Made by a program: the position numbers and the translations under genes. The notes beneath the pieces are model-generated. The model ran no database searches, was not told the origin of the DNA, and saw only the letters and a program-made list of their open reading frames with translations. Of a stretch of DNA of 64,000 nt, positions 35,091 to 44,687 are shown one piece after another; position 1 is the first letter of the stretch, and each line of letters starts with the position of its first letter. Origin of the DNA: Tamlana sp. 2_MG-2023 (GTDB taxonomy: Bacteria; Bacteroidota; Bacteroidia; Flavobacteriales; Flavobacteriaceae); contig NZ_JAUOSF010000002.1 of the NCBI RefSeq assembly GCF_030548465.1, positions 248,001 to 312,000 of the forward strand, given 5' to 3'.

Positions 35091-36200
35091 TTACGATGCT
35101 TTCTTAATTAGATCTTGAAACAATAAATCCCACTGAGGTACTATTTTATCTGGAAAATACAAACCAGCTTTTTGTCTTGCATTAATACCCATTTCGTGAC
35201 GTAAATCTTCATCTTGGATTAGCTTTTCAATTTGAGCAGCAAAACTTTTGGTGTCTCCATTGTTTACTAAAAAACCATCCTTATTATTAGTAATAATTTC
35301 CTTTGGACCACAAGGGCAATTAAATGAAACACAGGGTACGCCATAAGCCATAGCTTCAATTAACACCATGCCAAAACCCTCAAAGCGAGAAGGCATGACA
35401 TAAATGGAAGCATTTTGATAAACTTCTCCAATGTTTTTTACAGGCTTAAAAAAAGAAACGCTAGAATCGACACGTAATTCTTTAGCTAGTTTATGGTATT
35501 TATTTTCTTTATCGAAAGCACCATAAATTTCTAGTTGCCAATCAGGGTGTCGTTTTGTAACAATTTTCCAGCTTTCTAAAAGTCGGTCGTAACCTTTTTG
35601 ATAACATTGTCTACCAACAGCTAAAACCGTTTTATTGTTTAAGTTAGAGATCTCTTTGGGATAAAAAGAAAGAGGGTTATTGATTACTTGTATGTTATCG
35701 AGGTTCCATTCGGATAAATTATCTTTGGTAAGAACAATAAATTTATCAAATTTTTTTGCTCCTAAAAGCATGAAATTCTCGGTTAATTTTTGCTTATAGA
35801 TACTTAAAAGTGAAGTTTTTTCAGCATTTAAATTTATAACCTTAGAAACATGTCTTTCGTATATTATAGGGCAACTATTCTTGAGAACAAATGGCAAGGT
35901 AAATGCTTTTAATCCATCATCACACACAGAAATTATATCTGGATTTATTTTATTTACGACAGTTTTAAGTTTTGTAATATACTGGTAGATATACTGGAAT
36001 GGATTTCCTTTAAGTTCAAGGTCATGATATATTATGTTTTCATGAAATTGGTAAAATAAATCAGTTTCCTTTTGATTTAAGGTAATTATATGTATTTCGT
36101 AATTAAAAACATCTATTAAATAACTGGTTTTAATAGATAAAACACGTTCCAGTCCTGCGGCACCACAAACTTGATTGGTTATGTATAAGAGTTTTTTCAA
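35091..36200 (-). CDS. Glycosyltransferase family 4 protein
   Basis: A 369-residue GT-B enzyme. The N-terminus CGAAGLERVLSIKTSYL parallels that of the next gene in the operon. The C-terminal donor domain shows VAVGRQCYQKGYDRLLESW and MPSRFEGFGMVLIEAMAYGVP. This gene and its paralogue at 33922 sit head to tail with 44 bases between. Donor and linkage unknown. Confidence 0.92.
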   Translation of the reverse strand: MKKLLYITNQVCGAAGLERVLSIKTSYLIDVFNYEIHIITLNQKETDLFYQFHENIIYHDLELKGNPFQYIYQYITKLKTVVNKINPDIISVCDDGLKAFTLPFVLKNSCPIIYERHVSKVINLNAEKTSLLSIYKQKLTENFMLLGAKKFDKFIVLTKDNLSEWNLDNIQVINNPLSFYPKEISNLNNKTVLAVGRQCYQKGYDRLLESWKIVTKRHPDWQLEIYGAFDKENKYHKLAKELRVDSSVSFFKPVKNIGEVYQNASIYVMPSRFEGFGMVLIEAMAYGVPCVSFNCPCGPKEIITNNKDGFLVNNGDTKSFAAQIEKLIQDEDLRHEMGINARQKAGLYFPDKIVPQWDLLFQDLIKKAS

Positions 36201-36316
36201 TTTTATAAATATATATTATTAAATATTATGGTGTCTTAAAAGCTTGTTTTTAAAATACATTTGAACTTAATTTTCAGTATGAGTTATTTGTTTATCAATT
36301 GTATTTCTTTATTCAA

Positions 36317-37441
36317 TTATAGAACGTTATTATTAATTTTTAGCGCTGTGGTTAAAAAGTTTTTTGAAGCAGAAATTAATTCATTTAAAGATGTTTCATT
36401 GTAATCATAATTCATGTTCTCGAAGTTATGTAATTCAATTTCTGTTTTGTTATCTATTAATAAATTTTCTAAATGAATTGATTTTAATAAGTCCTGCATG
36501 CGAGTGTTAATTTTGTCGAATCTATTAAATACGACAAATTTCTTTTGAAAAATTATAGAAAAGCAAACAGCATGAAATGAATTTGTAATAACATAATTTG
36601 CATTGTAAATCAAGTTTAAAAATTTATCAGGCCCTTCCATATGGTAGTTCTTATCGGCGTAACTTATATTTTTGTTTATTGTAACTATATTCCAATTATT
36701 TTGTTTTTTTAAACTTTTAGCCAACTTCATGATTGAAGCGTTTGAATCAAAGTCATATATAAAGATATAGGGCTTAGATATTTTTTTTATAGTCATTAAA
36801 TCTAACCATGAACTTTTGTCAATGAGAAAAACGGGATCCAAAACATGTTTAACATTGGTTATATCTAAATCATTTAAAATTTTTACAGCAGAGGTTTCCC
36901 TTACTGAAACAGCGTTTATCTTTGAAACTTTCTCTTTAACAAATGGTTTAATTGATTCCTCTAATTGATCAATGGCAAAACTAGCAGCGTAGGAGACTTT
37001 TAATTTTTCTTTAGGAACAAAATCTAAATAAAATGCTGGGTCTTTTCCGTTTTCAAAAAAAGAATTCCAAATTTGATCACTACCACATATGTAAGCATCT
37101 GCAAAAGGTAAATCAGACTTTAATTCGTCATTGTTTATGTAAATTTTATCTGTGCTCTTAATATGTTTTTTCGAAAATTTATCAAAGTTTTTTTTACGTT
37201 TCAATGATATTATTCTGGAAGGAGTTTTTAGTGTAAGGTATATTGTTTTAAGTATCTTGTTTTTATTGAAATAAGCATTACTTATTCTAAATATATTAGA
37301 GTGACTACTTAAGTAGCTCGGTTTGTAATTAATTGTTTCAGCTTCATGACCAAGAATTTCCAAGTACTTAAGCAGAGCAAATTCCTGCAATGTTGCTCCG
37401 TAATTATAAACCTCATGACAAGTTATGGTTTTAATCTTCAT
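36317..37441 (-). CDS. Polysaccharide pyruvyl transferase family protein
   Basis: A 374-residue protein of the CsaB/WcaK pyruvyltransferase family, which adds ketal-linked pyruvate from phosphoenolpyruvate to sugars. Landmarks are NYGATLQEFAL near the N-terminus, ADAYICGSDQIWN (about 94-106), VSYAASFA, SVRETSAVKIL and the C-terminal ITNSFHAVCFSIIF segment with the conserved His. It lies 3 bases after the glycosyltransferase gene at 37445. Pyruvate would add negative charge to the exported polymer; the acceptor sugar is unknown. Confidence 0.88.
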   Translation of the reverse strand: MKIKTITCHEVYNYGATLQEFALLKYLEILGHEAETINYKPSYLSSHSNIFRISNAYFNKNKILKTIYLTLKTPSRIISLKRKKNFDKFSKKHIKSTDKIYINNDELKSDLPFADAYICGSDQIWNSFFENGKDPAFYLDFVPKEKLKVSYAASFAIDQLEESIKPFVKEKVSKINAVSVRETSAVKILNDLDITNVKHVLDPVFLIDKSSWLDLMTIKKISKPYIFIYDFDSNASIMKLAKSLKKQNNWNIVTINKNISYADKNYHMEGPDKFLNLIYNANYVITNSFHAVCFSIIFQKKFVVFNRFDKINTRMQDLLKSIHLENLLIDNKTEIELHNFENMNYDYNETSLNELISASKNFLTTALKINNNVL

Positions 37442-37444
37442 TTT

Positions 37445-38590
37445 TCAGGTGTTTAGTATTTTGTTAATTTTTTTCAGGGATGTTTTTGTGCTTTCATTTT
37501 TTCTGATAGAAAGATTATATGTGGTTTTTTTTACGAAATCAGAGTTAGTTATAAAGTATGCGATACTCTTAGCGATTTCTGCAGGAACCATTTCACAAAT
37601 TAAACCAGTTTCTTTATGCTCTATAATGGTTGAAGCAGTTTCAAAATTAGTGGTCACTATTGGTTTATTTAGAATTGTTGCTTCTATTACCGATAAACCC
37701 AGTCCTTCGAAAATTGAGGTTTGTGCATAGATATCACAGGATTTTAAGTATGGATATGGATTTTCTTTGTAACCTAATAAAATAAAATGATCTTGTAAAT
37801 TTTTCCGTTCAATGTGTTTTTCTAACTTTTTTCGTTCAGGCCCTTCTCCAATGACATACCATTTTATATTATGGTTTGATTTTAAGAGAAGCGAACAAGC
37901 TTCAATCGCTAAATGTAGGCCTTTAGCAGAAGCAAGTCTTCCTATGGTTAAAATGTTTTTAACTCCTTCGGTATTTTGAAATGGAGTAGATAGTAAGCTT
38001 TGTTTTTGGATAATTCCTTCGTCAGATATATCCTGAATAATATTAATTGGGAGTGACTGGTCTATAGTCTGTAATGCAAGCTCTAACGATTTTTTATTTT
38101 CATTAGAAACACAAACCACCTCATCAAAATTATTATAAAATTTGAAATCAAAATTAATGTTATATCCCGCTTTATTATAATCTGTATTCATCCAAGCAAT
38201 TTTTTTATTTGCTTTAATATTTTCTGAAACAAAATATGTCGAAAAGCCTTGGTTATAGGCTATCGCTATGTCATATGTTTTATCAATTTTTTTATAATTA
38301 TGTCGATGAAATTTCCAGAAAAACTGAGCTGGATGATACTTTTTGTTTAAAAATCGAGAAACTCTGTATTTTAGTCGTTTTGTTAAATTTTGATCATTAG
38401 GATTGTTTGCGGTCTTGATTTTTTTTATATTAATTTCCTTTGGAACAAATTTTTGAAATTCTCCCCCTTCAATTACTAAAAATAAATCTAAGTTATAATT
38501 TTTGTAATCTATATTTTGCAATAGAGTCACAAGGCTTTTTTCTGCTCCTCCGCAATGTAATGACTCAATAACAAAAACGATATTTTTCAT
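37445..38590 (-). CDS. Glycosyltransferase family 4 protein
   Basis: A 381-residue GT-B glycosyltransferase with VIESLHCGGAEKSLVTLLQ at the N-terminus, the typical GT4 acceptor-domain signature. The donor site is in LTIGRLASAKGLHLAIEAC and YAQTSIFEGLGLSVIEATILNKP with the EX7E motif. It lies 12 bases after the acetyltransferase and 3 bases before the pyruvyltransferase. Substrate not predictable. Confidence 0.92.
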   Translation of the reverse strand: MKNIVFVIESLHCGGAEKSLVTLLQNIDYKNYNLDLFLVIEGGEFQKFVPKEINIKKIKTANNPNDQNLTKRLKYRVSRFLNKKYHPAQFFWKFHRHNYKKIDKTYDIAIAYNQGFSTYFVSENIKANKKIAWMNTDYNKAGYNINFDFKFYNNFDEVVCVSNENKKSLELALQTIDQSLPINIIQDISDEGIIQKQSLLSTPFQNTEGVKNILTIGRLASAKGLHLAIEACSLLLKSNHNIKWYVIGEGPERKKLEKHIERKNLQDHFILLGYKENPYPYLKSCDIYAQTSIFEGLGLSVIEATILNKPIVTTNFETASTIIEHKETGLICEMVPAEIAKSIAYFITNSDFVKKTTYNLSIRKNESTKTSLKKINKILNT

Positions 38591-38602
38591 TTATTTATAC
38601 GC

Positions 38603-39241
38603 TTAGTTAACTTTGTATTTCTCTATAAATGCATTTTCATCCGAATAAAAATCGTTAATCCGTTCTTTTATAGTAGTTTCCTCCCAGTTCCACCATGAAA
38701 TTTTATTTAAACTATCAATTTGACTTTTTGAATATTTGTATTTAATAAGTTTAGCAGGTGATCCCGCTACAACAGCATAATCAGGAACATTTTTGGTGAC
38801 CACAGAGTTTGCCCCAATTGTAACTCCGTTCCCTATTTTAACACCTGGCATAATGTAGGATCCCATTCCAATCCAGACATCATTACCTACATAGATTCCT
38901 TTTTTTTGTTTAACGTCTTGTAAAACGGAATGCAGTTTGTTTTTTTTGTCTAACAGCTCATTTTTGAATAAATTATTTATTAACGGGAAATTAGTAATAG
39001 TTGAGGCTGTATGGTAACCTTCGTCAATTATAAATCTTACATTATTTGCTATGCTACAATAATTCCCTATAATTAGTTCGCTGTTTGTCCATCGCCACAC
39101 TAGAGCTCCATTATCATAAGTTTTATTTCCAATTTTCGAGTGTTTATCATTTTTTAAAAAGATGAAATCGTGAATATTTAGAGCTTGATTATAATCTATT
39201 CCTAAAAGTCTCCACAAAATGATTCTAATTTTGTGTTTCAT
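38603..39241 (-). CDS. CatB-related hexapeptide O-acetyltransferase
   Basis: A 212-residue left-handed beta-helix acyltransferase of the xenobiotic/CatB type. It contains IGNYCSIANNVRFIIDEGYHT (catalytic His region), IYVGNDVWIGMGSYIMPGV and the hexapeptide run IGNGVTIGANSVVTKNVPDYAVVAGSPAKLI-type end, of which VVAGSPAKLIKYKY is seen at about 155-168. It is expected to transfer acetyl from acetyl-CoA to a sugar hydroxyl of the repeat unit. Its start overlaps the preceding small gene by 4 bases (ATGA), indicating coupling. Confidence 0.9.
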   Translation of the reverse strand: MKHKIRIILWRLLGIDYNQALNIHDFIFLKNDKHSKIGNKTYDNGALVWRWTNSELIIGNYCSIANNVRFIIDEGYHTASTITNFPLINNLFKNELLDKKNKLHSVLQDVKQKKGIYVGNDVWIGMGSYIMPGVKIGNGVTIGANSVVTKNVPDYAVVAGSPAKLIKYKYSKSQIDSLNKISWWNWEETTIKERINDFYSDENAFIEKYKVN

Positions 39242-39477
39242 TTCGTTCCTTTTTTTAAATTTAAATTAATATATCTAGTAAATCTTGTTCTGGAGTTAAT
39301 TCTTGTTATGTAAATAAATAGGGGAAGGGAAATAAATGTGATTAGAAATATTTTAAAGCTAAATTGATTTAGAATTAACGGGGAATATGTAATCAAGTAG
39401 ATTAAAATAAAATGTAATAAGTCGCAAATATTATTTTTGTTATTTTCTATAGACCATATGTTATTAATTTTCAACAT
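39238..39477 (-). CDS. Small membrane protein in capsule operon, unknown
   Basis: A 79-residue protein with two hydrophobic segments (about 19-37 and 42-58), a polar Asn-rich N-terminus and a basic C-terminal tail (INSRTRFTRYINLNLKKGTK). Its ATG overlaps the stop codon of the flippase gene by one base (TAATG) and its own stop overlaps the start of the acetyltransferase (ATGA), strong signs that it is translated. It may be a small accessory subunit or the remnant of a longer membrane protein such as a second polymerase; no homology is recognised. Confidence 0.6.
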   Translation of the reverse strand: MLKINNIWSIENNKNNICDLLHFILIYLITYSPLILNQFSFKIFLITFISLPLFIYITRINSRTRFTRYINLNLKKGTK

Positions 39478-41003
39478 TAAAATTTCAGTTTTTTCAAAAT
39501 AGGATTTAATGATTCCTTAAATAGCTCCTTTTCAAACGGTATCATTCCTAAATTATAAATTAGAAAGGCGTATGTTACTGTATAGCAAATTGCTTTTGCT
39601 AAAAAATTAAACCATCCATTTCCTGGAATATATCTAACGGCTACGCCAATAATGGAAATTAAAGCTAATGTTAATATTGTTTTACTTAAGAGTTCTTTGA
39701 AAAATCTAATAATATTTAGGCCAATAACATTGTTGTAATAGAAGTTCATTATATTTTGGGCAATAATCCAGCCTGATAACGACCCTGAGATTAGACCTAG
39801 TGCTCCGTATGGTTTAGCTAAAAATGCTCCTAAAGTAGCACCAAGAACAAGGAAAGTTAAAGATATAATTGCCTTAAAGGCGAGTTTACCTTTAGCTTCT
39901 AAAATTGACGTTCCAAAACCTTGTATTAAAGGTAAAGTATAAGCCACCATAATCAACAGGGCAATAAGCCAGACTTCGTGGCTACCTTCTGGGCCAAGTT
40001 CATTTCCAACCCATAATTCTACAAACTGATATCCGAATAAAGCAAAAGCTCCAAAAATATACATTAGAACGATAAAAGAGATTCGTGCTATTTTAATCAT
40101 CATAGATGTTAACTCCTCTCCGGAGGCATTGTCTACCGTCATTTTTGTTGCACGAGGAAGGAAAACACTAGATATTGCTGAAGAAAAGGCTCCGTAGTAT
40201 GATCCTAACATTATTCCAATACCATATATTGTTAGAACTTCAGGTACTGAGATACGTCCTAAAATCCAATGACCAACTTTCCACTGGATAATTGCCACAA
40301 AAGAAAAAATAAAAATCCAAATTGAATAACTAAATATTTCTTTTAAGTACTTAATAGAGAATTCGTGCAGTTTGAATCTTACTTTCAGTTTAACAAAAAC
40401 ATAGTAAGCGTTAACACATATAAAAACAATATTAAAAGTAGTGTCTATAATAACAATTGCAATAGCTTTTCCGCCAAATAAAAGAATACCAACAACGGTA
40501 GCACTTCTTAAAATGTATCGTATGATTTGAAGTTTTTTTGGAAAAACAAAGGATTCATACCCATAACAGATTCCTGGAAACGTTCCTCCAGGTAGACTAA
40601 TTGCTAAATTAAAGATTAAAAGTATAAAGATTGTTTTTGCAATATCAATTTCATCTAATGTCATTTTAGTAAAGTAGGTATCAATGTATCTATAAAAGGT
40701 GACACCTACAATAACAATAATAAGGGAAAGTACACCATAAATTATCATGGTTATCGCTAGGAAATTCTCCTCATCCTTTTTATTTTTTTCAGCGCGATAT
40801 TTTGCTACAAATCGAACTATGGTATTGTTTAATCCGAGATCTAAAATAGAAATTGTGCCTATTAAGGCTCCAATAGTTGTATATATCCCATATTCTACTT
40901 TCCCTATTTGATTAAGAATAAAAGGAGTAAGAAACAGCCCAACAACATTAGTTAGAAAAATTATTATGTAATTTAAAGCAGCTCCTTTTTTTAATTGACT
41001 CAA
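39477..41003 (-). CDS. Wzx-type oligosaccharide flippase
   Basis: A 508-residue protein with about 14 hydrophobic helices, of the MOP/PST exporter family. The N-terminus KKGAALNYIIIFLTNVVGLFLTPF-like helix is followed by IGKVEYGIYTTIGALIG and LDLGLNNTIVRFVAKYRAEK, the classic Wzx motif between helices 2 and 3. It is expected to flip the undecaprenyl-linked repeat unit to the periplasm for polymerisation by the EpsG protein. It is coupled by a one-base overlap to the 79-residue gene. Confidence 0.93.
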   Translation of the reverse strand: MSQLKKGAALNYIIIFLTNVVGLFLTPFILNQIGKVEYGIYTTIGALIGTISILDLGLNNTIVRFVAKYRAEKNKKDEENFLAITMIIYGVLSLIIVIVGVTFYRYIDTYFTKMTLDEIDIAKTIFILLIFNLAISLPGGTFPGICYGYESFVFPKKLQIIRYILRSATVVGILLFGGKAIAIVIIDTTFNIVFICVNAYYVFVKLKVRFKLHEFSIKYLKEIFSYSIWIFIFSFVAIIQWKVGHWILGRISVPEVLTIYGIGIMLGSYYGAFSSAISSVFLPRATKMTVDNASGEELTSMMIKIARISFIVLMYIFGAFALFGYQFVELWVGNELGPEGSHEVWLIALLIMVAYTLPLIQGFGTSILEAKGKLAFKAIISLTFLVLGATLGAFLAKPYGALGLISGSLSGWIIAQNIMNFYYNNVIGLNIIRFFKELLSKTILTLALISIIGVAVRYIPGNGWFNFLAKAICYTVTYAFLIYNLGMIPFEKELFKESLNPILKKLKF

Positions 41004-41034
41004 AATATTAAGTTGGTTTAGTTAATATTTATGG

Positions 41035-42315
41035 TTACAATCTACCATCTACTTTACTATTCAATATGCCTTTTACATCATAAAGTACTCCATTTTTATT
41101 AATTAAAGTATTTAAATCTCTGTCTAAAAACTCCTTATGCGCAACTGTTAAAACTACTGCATCAAATTTTGTATTTGGTAATGCTTGAGTTGTTTTAAGG
41201 TTGTATTCATGGTCTACCTCCGAAGGGTTTGCCCATGGATCGTAAATTGTAATATCGGTACCGTAAGTTGCTAATTGTTTAATAACATCAACAACACGGG
41301 TGTTTCTTACATCTGGACAGTTTTCCTTAAAAGTGATTCCTAAAATTAAAATTTTAGATTTTTTAATTCGAATATCTTTCTGAACCATAAGTTTTACAAC
41401 TTCAGAGGCTACATATTGCCCCATGCTATCATTAACACGTCTTCCTGCTAAAATAATTTCTGGATGGTATCCAACTTCTTGGGCTTTTTGTGCCAAATAA
41501 TAAGGGTCGACTCCAATACAATGACCTCCAACCAAACCAGGTTTAAAAGGAAGGAAGTTCCATTTAGTTCCTGCTGCTTCTAACACAGAATGAGTATCAA
41601 TATCCATAAGGTTGAATATTTTTGCTAATTCATTAACGAATGCAATGTTAATATCTCTTTGCGAGTTTTCTATAACTTTCGCGGCTTCGGCAACTTTTAT
41701 AGTAGGAGCAAGGTGGGTTCCTGCAGTAATAATACTAGCATAAAGGGCATCTACTTTTTTACCTATTTCTGGGGTAGATCCCGCTGTTACTTTTAAAATT
41801 TTATCAACAGTGTGCAGTTTATCTCCAGGGTTAATACGTTCTGGAGAATAACCTGCATAAAAATCTTCATTAAATTTTAAACCGCTAATTTTTTCAAGAA
41901 CCGGAACACATTCGTCTTCAGTAACTCCAGGGTACACTGTTGATTCATAGATTACGATGTCTCCTTTTTTTAATACCTGAGCAACTGTTTCGCTAGATTT
42001 ATACAAAGGTGTTAGATCGGGCCTGTTATTTTTATCAATAGGGGTAGGAACGGTAACTACATAGTAATTACATGTTTTTAAGTCGTCTAAATTTGCTGAA
42101 AAATAGAGACCATTATTATCATTGATTTCAGTTTTTAAGACGGCTTTCAATGTTTTAGAATCTACTTCTAATGTGAAATCGTTACCTTCAGATAATTCAT
42201 CAATACGTTTTTGATTAATATCGAAACCAACAACGTCATATTTTGTAGCAAATAAACGGGCTAGAGGTAGTCCAACATATCCTAGTCCTATAACTGCAAT
42301 TTTATCTTTACTCAT
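41035..42315 (-). CDS. TviB/WbpO-like UDP-N-acetylhexosamine 6-dehydrogenase
   Basis: A 426-residue NDP-sugar dehydrogenase. It has a GLGYVGLPLA Rossmann motif (10-19), YSPERINPGDK (156-166), the catalytic Cys266 in LVGGHCIGVDPYYLA and NDSMGQYVA. The latter motifs mark the group oxidising UDP-GlcNAc or UDP-GalNAc (TviB, WbpA, WbpO) rather than UDP-glucose. Together with the WbpP/TviC-like epimerase at 43704 it should give UDP-GalNAcA, as in Vi antigen synthesis; this is inferred from family pairing. Located 31 bases upstream of the flippase. Confidence 0.92.
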   Translation of the reverse strand: MSKDKIAVIGLGYVGLPLARLFATKYDVVGFDINQKRIDELSEGNDFTLEVDSKTLKAVLKTEINDNNGLYFSANLDDLKTCNYYVVTVPTPIDKNNRPDLTPLYKSSETVAQVLKKGDIVIYESTVYPGVTEDECVPVLEKISGLKFNEDFYAGYSPERINPGDKLHTVDKILKVTAGSTPEIGKKVDALYASIITAGTHLAPTIKVAEAAKVIENSQRDINIAFVNELAKIFNLMDIDTHSVLEAAGTKWNFLPFKPGLVGGHCIGVDPYYLAQKAQEVGYHPEIILAGRRVNDSMGQYVASEVVKLMVQKDIRIKKSKILILGITFKENCPDVRNTRVVDVIKQLATYGTDITIYDPWANPSEVDHEYNLKTTQALPNTKFDAVVLTVAHKEFLDRDLNTLINKNGVLYDVKGILNSKVDGRL

Positions 42316-42318
42316 CTT

Positions 42319-43698
42319 TTACTTTCCTATTGAATAATATTCAAAACCTATTTTATTCATTTCAGCTTTATCTAAAATGTTTCTACCGTCAAAAATAAAG
42401 GCAGGTTTTTTCATTTGTTTATATATTTTTTTCCAATCATAGCTCTTAAACTCATCCCATTCGGTCATTATAGCTACAGCATGCGCATCATCTAAAGCTT
42501 CATACGGCGAATCTTTAGACACTAGAAGCTGTTTATTTTCTTCTGGAGAACGCGTGTTTAAATAATTTAAATCAGATTGGATTTTACTTTCTAGAACTTT
42601 TGGGTCGTAAACGGCAATTTCCGCCTGTTCATTTAATAAATGATCGGCAACATAAATTGCGGCTGATTCTCTTGTGTCATTTGTATCTTTTTTAAAAGCC
42701 CAACCAAGCATTGCTATTTTTTTTCCAGACACCGTGTTATATAGTGTTTTTATTAAATGGTCTGAAAAACGTCTTTTTTGGTGGTCATTAAGAATAATAA
42801 CTTGTTCCCAGTAATCTGCAACTTCATTTAAGCCATAGCTTCTGGCTATATAAACCAAGTTTAAAATATCCTTTTGAAAACAAGATCCACCAAAACCTAT
42901 AGAAGCTTGTAAAAATTTAGAGCCAATTCGAGAATCCATTCCTATTGCTTTAGCGACTTCATCAACGTTAGCTTCAGTGTGTTCACATAATTCTGAAATA
43001 GCGTTTATTGAAGATACACGTTGTGCTAGAAAGGCATTAGCTGTTAGTTTAGATAATTCTGAAGACCAAACGTTAGTTCTTAAAATTCTGTCTTGTGGTA
43101 CCCAGCTTCCATAAATATTAGCTAAACTTTCTATCGCTTCTTCTGAATCACCTCCAATAAGCACACGGTCTGGACTTAATAAATCTTCTACAGCGGTACC
43201 TTCAGCTAAAAATTCAGGATTTGATAAAATATCAAAATTCACATCACTTCCAGTGTTACTTAAAATACTTTTAATGGCTTGAGCAGTCCTTACCGGAAGG
43301 GTAGATTTTTCTACAACAATTTTATTTGTTGTAGCCACTTTTGCAATGTTTCGAGCACATAGCTCCACGTATTTTAAATCTGCAGCCATGCCTTTTCCCT
43401 TACCGTAGGTTTTAGTAGGGGTGTTTACCGAAATGAATATCATCTCAGATTCATCAATAGCTTTGTCAATTTCAGTTGAAAAAAACAGGTTTTTACCTCT
43501 AGTTTCTTCTACAATTTCGGCTAATCCTGGTTCGTAGATTGGTAACTTTGATACATCGCTATCATTCCAAGCAGCAATACGTTCTTCGTTTATGTCTACA
43601 ATGGTAACTCTTAGATTAGGATTTTTTTTAGCGATAACAGCCATGGTGGGGCCTCCAACATATCCTGCACCAATGCAACAAATTTTGTTAATTTTCAT
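42319..43698 (-). CDS. ugd: UDP-glucose 6-dehydrogenase
   Basis: A 459-residue NAD-dependent dehydrogenase making UDP-glucuronate from UDP-glucose. It has [16 protein letters not shown] (8-23), the loop KLPIYEPGL (51-59), Lys217 in [12 protein letters not shown] and the catalytic Cys273 in [17 protein letters not shown]. The EPGL and SCFQKD forms resemble the eukaryotic-type UGDH clade. It lies 3 bases from the TviB-like gene and 5 bases from the epimerase, all in one operon supplying uronic acids. Confidence 0.93.
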   Translation of the reverse strand: MKINKICCIGAGYVGGPTMAVIAKKNPNLRVTIVDINEERIAAWNDSDVSKLPIYEPGLAEIVEETRGKNLFFSTEIDKAIDESEMIFISVNTPTKTYGKGKGMAADLKYVELCARNIAKVATTNKIVVEKSTLPVRTAQAIKSILSNTGSDVNFDILSNPEFLAEGTAVEDLLSPDRVLIGGDSEEAIESLANIYGSWVPQDRILRTNVWSSELSKLTANAFLAQRVSSINAISELCEHTEANVDEVAKAIGMDSRIGSKFLQASIGFGGSCFQKDILNLVYIARSYGLNEVADYWEQVIILNDHQKRRFSDHLIKTLYNTVSGKKIAMLGWAFKKDTNDTRESAAIYVADHLLNEQAEIAVYDPKVLESKIQSDLNYLNTRSPEENKQLLVSKDSPYEALDDAHAVAIMTEWDEFKSYDWKKIYKQMKKPAFIFDGRNILDKAEMNKIGFEYYSIGK

Positions 43699-43703
43699 TT
43701 TTA

Positions 43704-44687
43704 TTATAAATTATTCCAATACCAATTTACGGCTTCTTTAATGCCTTCGTTAATATTAAATTTGGGGTTATATTTTAATAGTTTTTTTGCTTTTTCTATA
43801 GATGCAAGAGAGTGGGGGATGTCTCCAACTCTGTTGTCACGATGTTTTATCTCTATATTTTGAATTTCTTTATCAAATTCAGATAAATGCTTTTTTAATA
43901 GTGTAGCTAATTCTAAAAGAGTGGTTCTGTCACCATAAGCCACATTATATACGGTGTTCAAGGCTTCTTGGTTCGTGGTAGTTAATGATAGAATATTCAT
44001 TTGAATAACATTATCTATAAAAGTGAAATCTCTAGAATAACTTCCATCACCGTTAATAATAGGAGATTCATTATTGATAAATTGCTTTACAAATAATGGA
44101 ATTACGGCTGCATAGGCACCATTTGGATCTTGTCTTTTTCCAAACACATTGAAGTAACGTAAACCAATAGTATCCAACCCATATGTTTTTTGAAAAATAT
44201 CAGCATATAATTCATTTACAAACTTTGTAATGGCATAAGGCGATAACGGCTTACCGATAACATCTTCAACTTTGGGTAATGCTTCATGGTCACCATATGT
44301 TGATGAGCTAGCTGCATAAACAAAGCGTTTCACGTTAGCATCTCTTGCAGCAACAAGCATATTTAAAAAACCAGAAACATTAACGTCGTTTGTCGTGATA
44401 GGGTCGTTAATTGACCTCGGTACAGAGCCTAAGGCAGCTTCATGTAACACATAGTCTACATGTTTACAAGCTTTATGACAATCATCAAGTTTTCGAATAT
44501 CTCCTTCTATTAAGGTAAATAGACTATTATCCAAAAACGGAGCGATGTTTTCTTTTTTTCCTGTAGAAAAATTATCTAAACAAACTGTTTTTATTTTATT
44601 AGTAAGGAGTGTTTCACAAAGGTTAGAACCTATAAATCCTGCACCACCTGTAACTAGAACAGTTTTATTTTGTAGATTTTCAAACAT
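43704..44687 (-). CDS. UDP-GlcNAc 4-epimerase-like SDR (WbpP/TviC type)
   Basis: A 327-residue extended short-chain dehydrogenase. The NAD motif is GGAGFIGS (14-21), and the catalytic set has Ser-Ser-Ser-Thr at 127-130, Tyr151 and Lys155 in [21 protein letters not shown] (81-93) and GDGSYSRDF are typical of the WbpP/TviC group that interconverts UDP-GlcNAc and UDP-GalNAc (or the uronic acids). It is the first gene of the 13-gene minus-strand operon, preceded by an 827-base non-coding region that likely holds its promoter. Confidence 0.92.
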   Translation of the reverse strand: MFENLQNKTVLVTGGAGFIGSNLCETLLTNKIKTVCLDNFSTGKKENIAPFLDNSLFTLIEGDIRKLDDCHKACKHVDYVLHEAALGSVPRSINDPITTNDVNVSGFLNMLVAARDANVKRFVYAASSSTYGDHEALPKVEDVIGKPLSPYAITKFVNELYADIFQKTYGLDTIGLRYFNVFGKRQDPNGAYAAVIPLFVKQFINNESPIINGDGSYSRDFTFIDNVIQMNILSLTTTNQEALNTVYNVAYGDRTTLLELATLLKKHLSEFDKEIQNIEIKHRDNRVGDIPHSLASIEKAKKLLKYNPKFNINEGIKEAVNWYWNNL

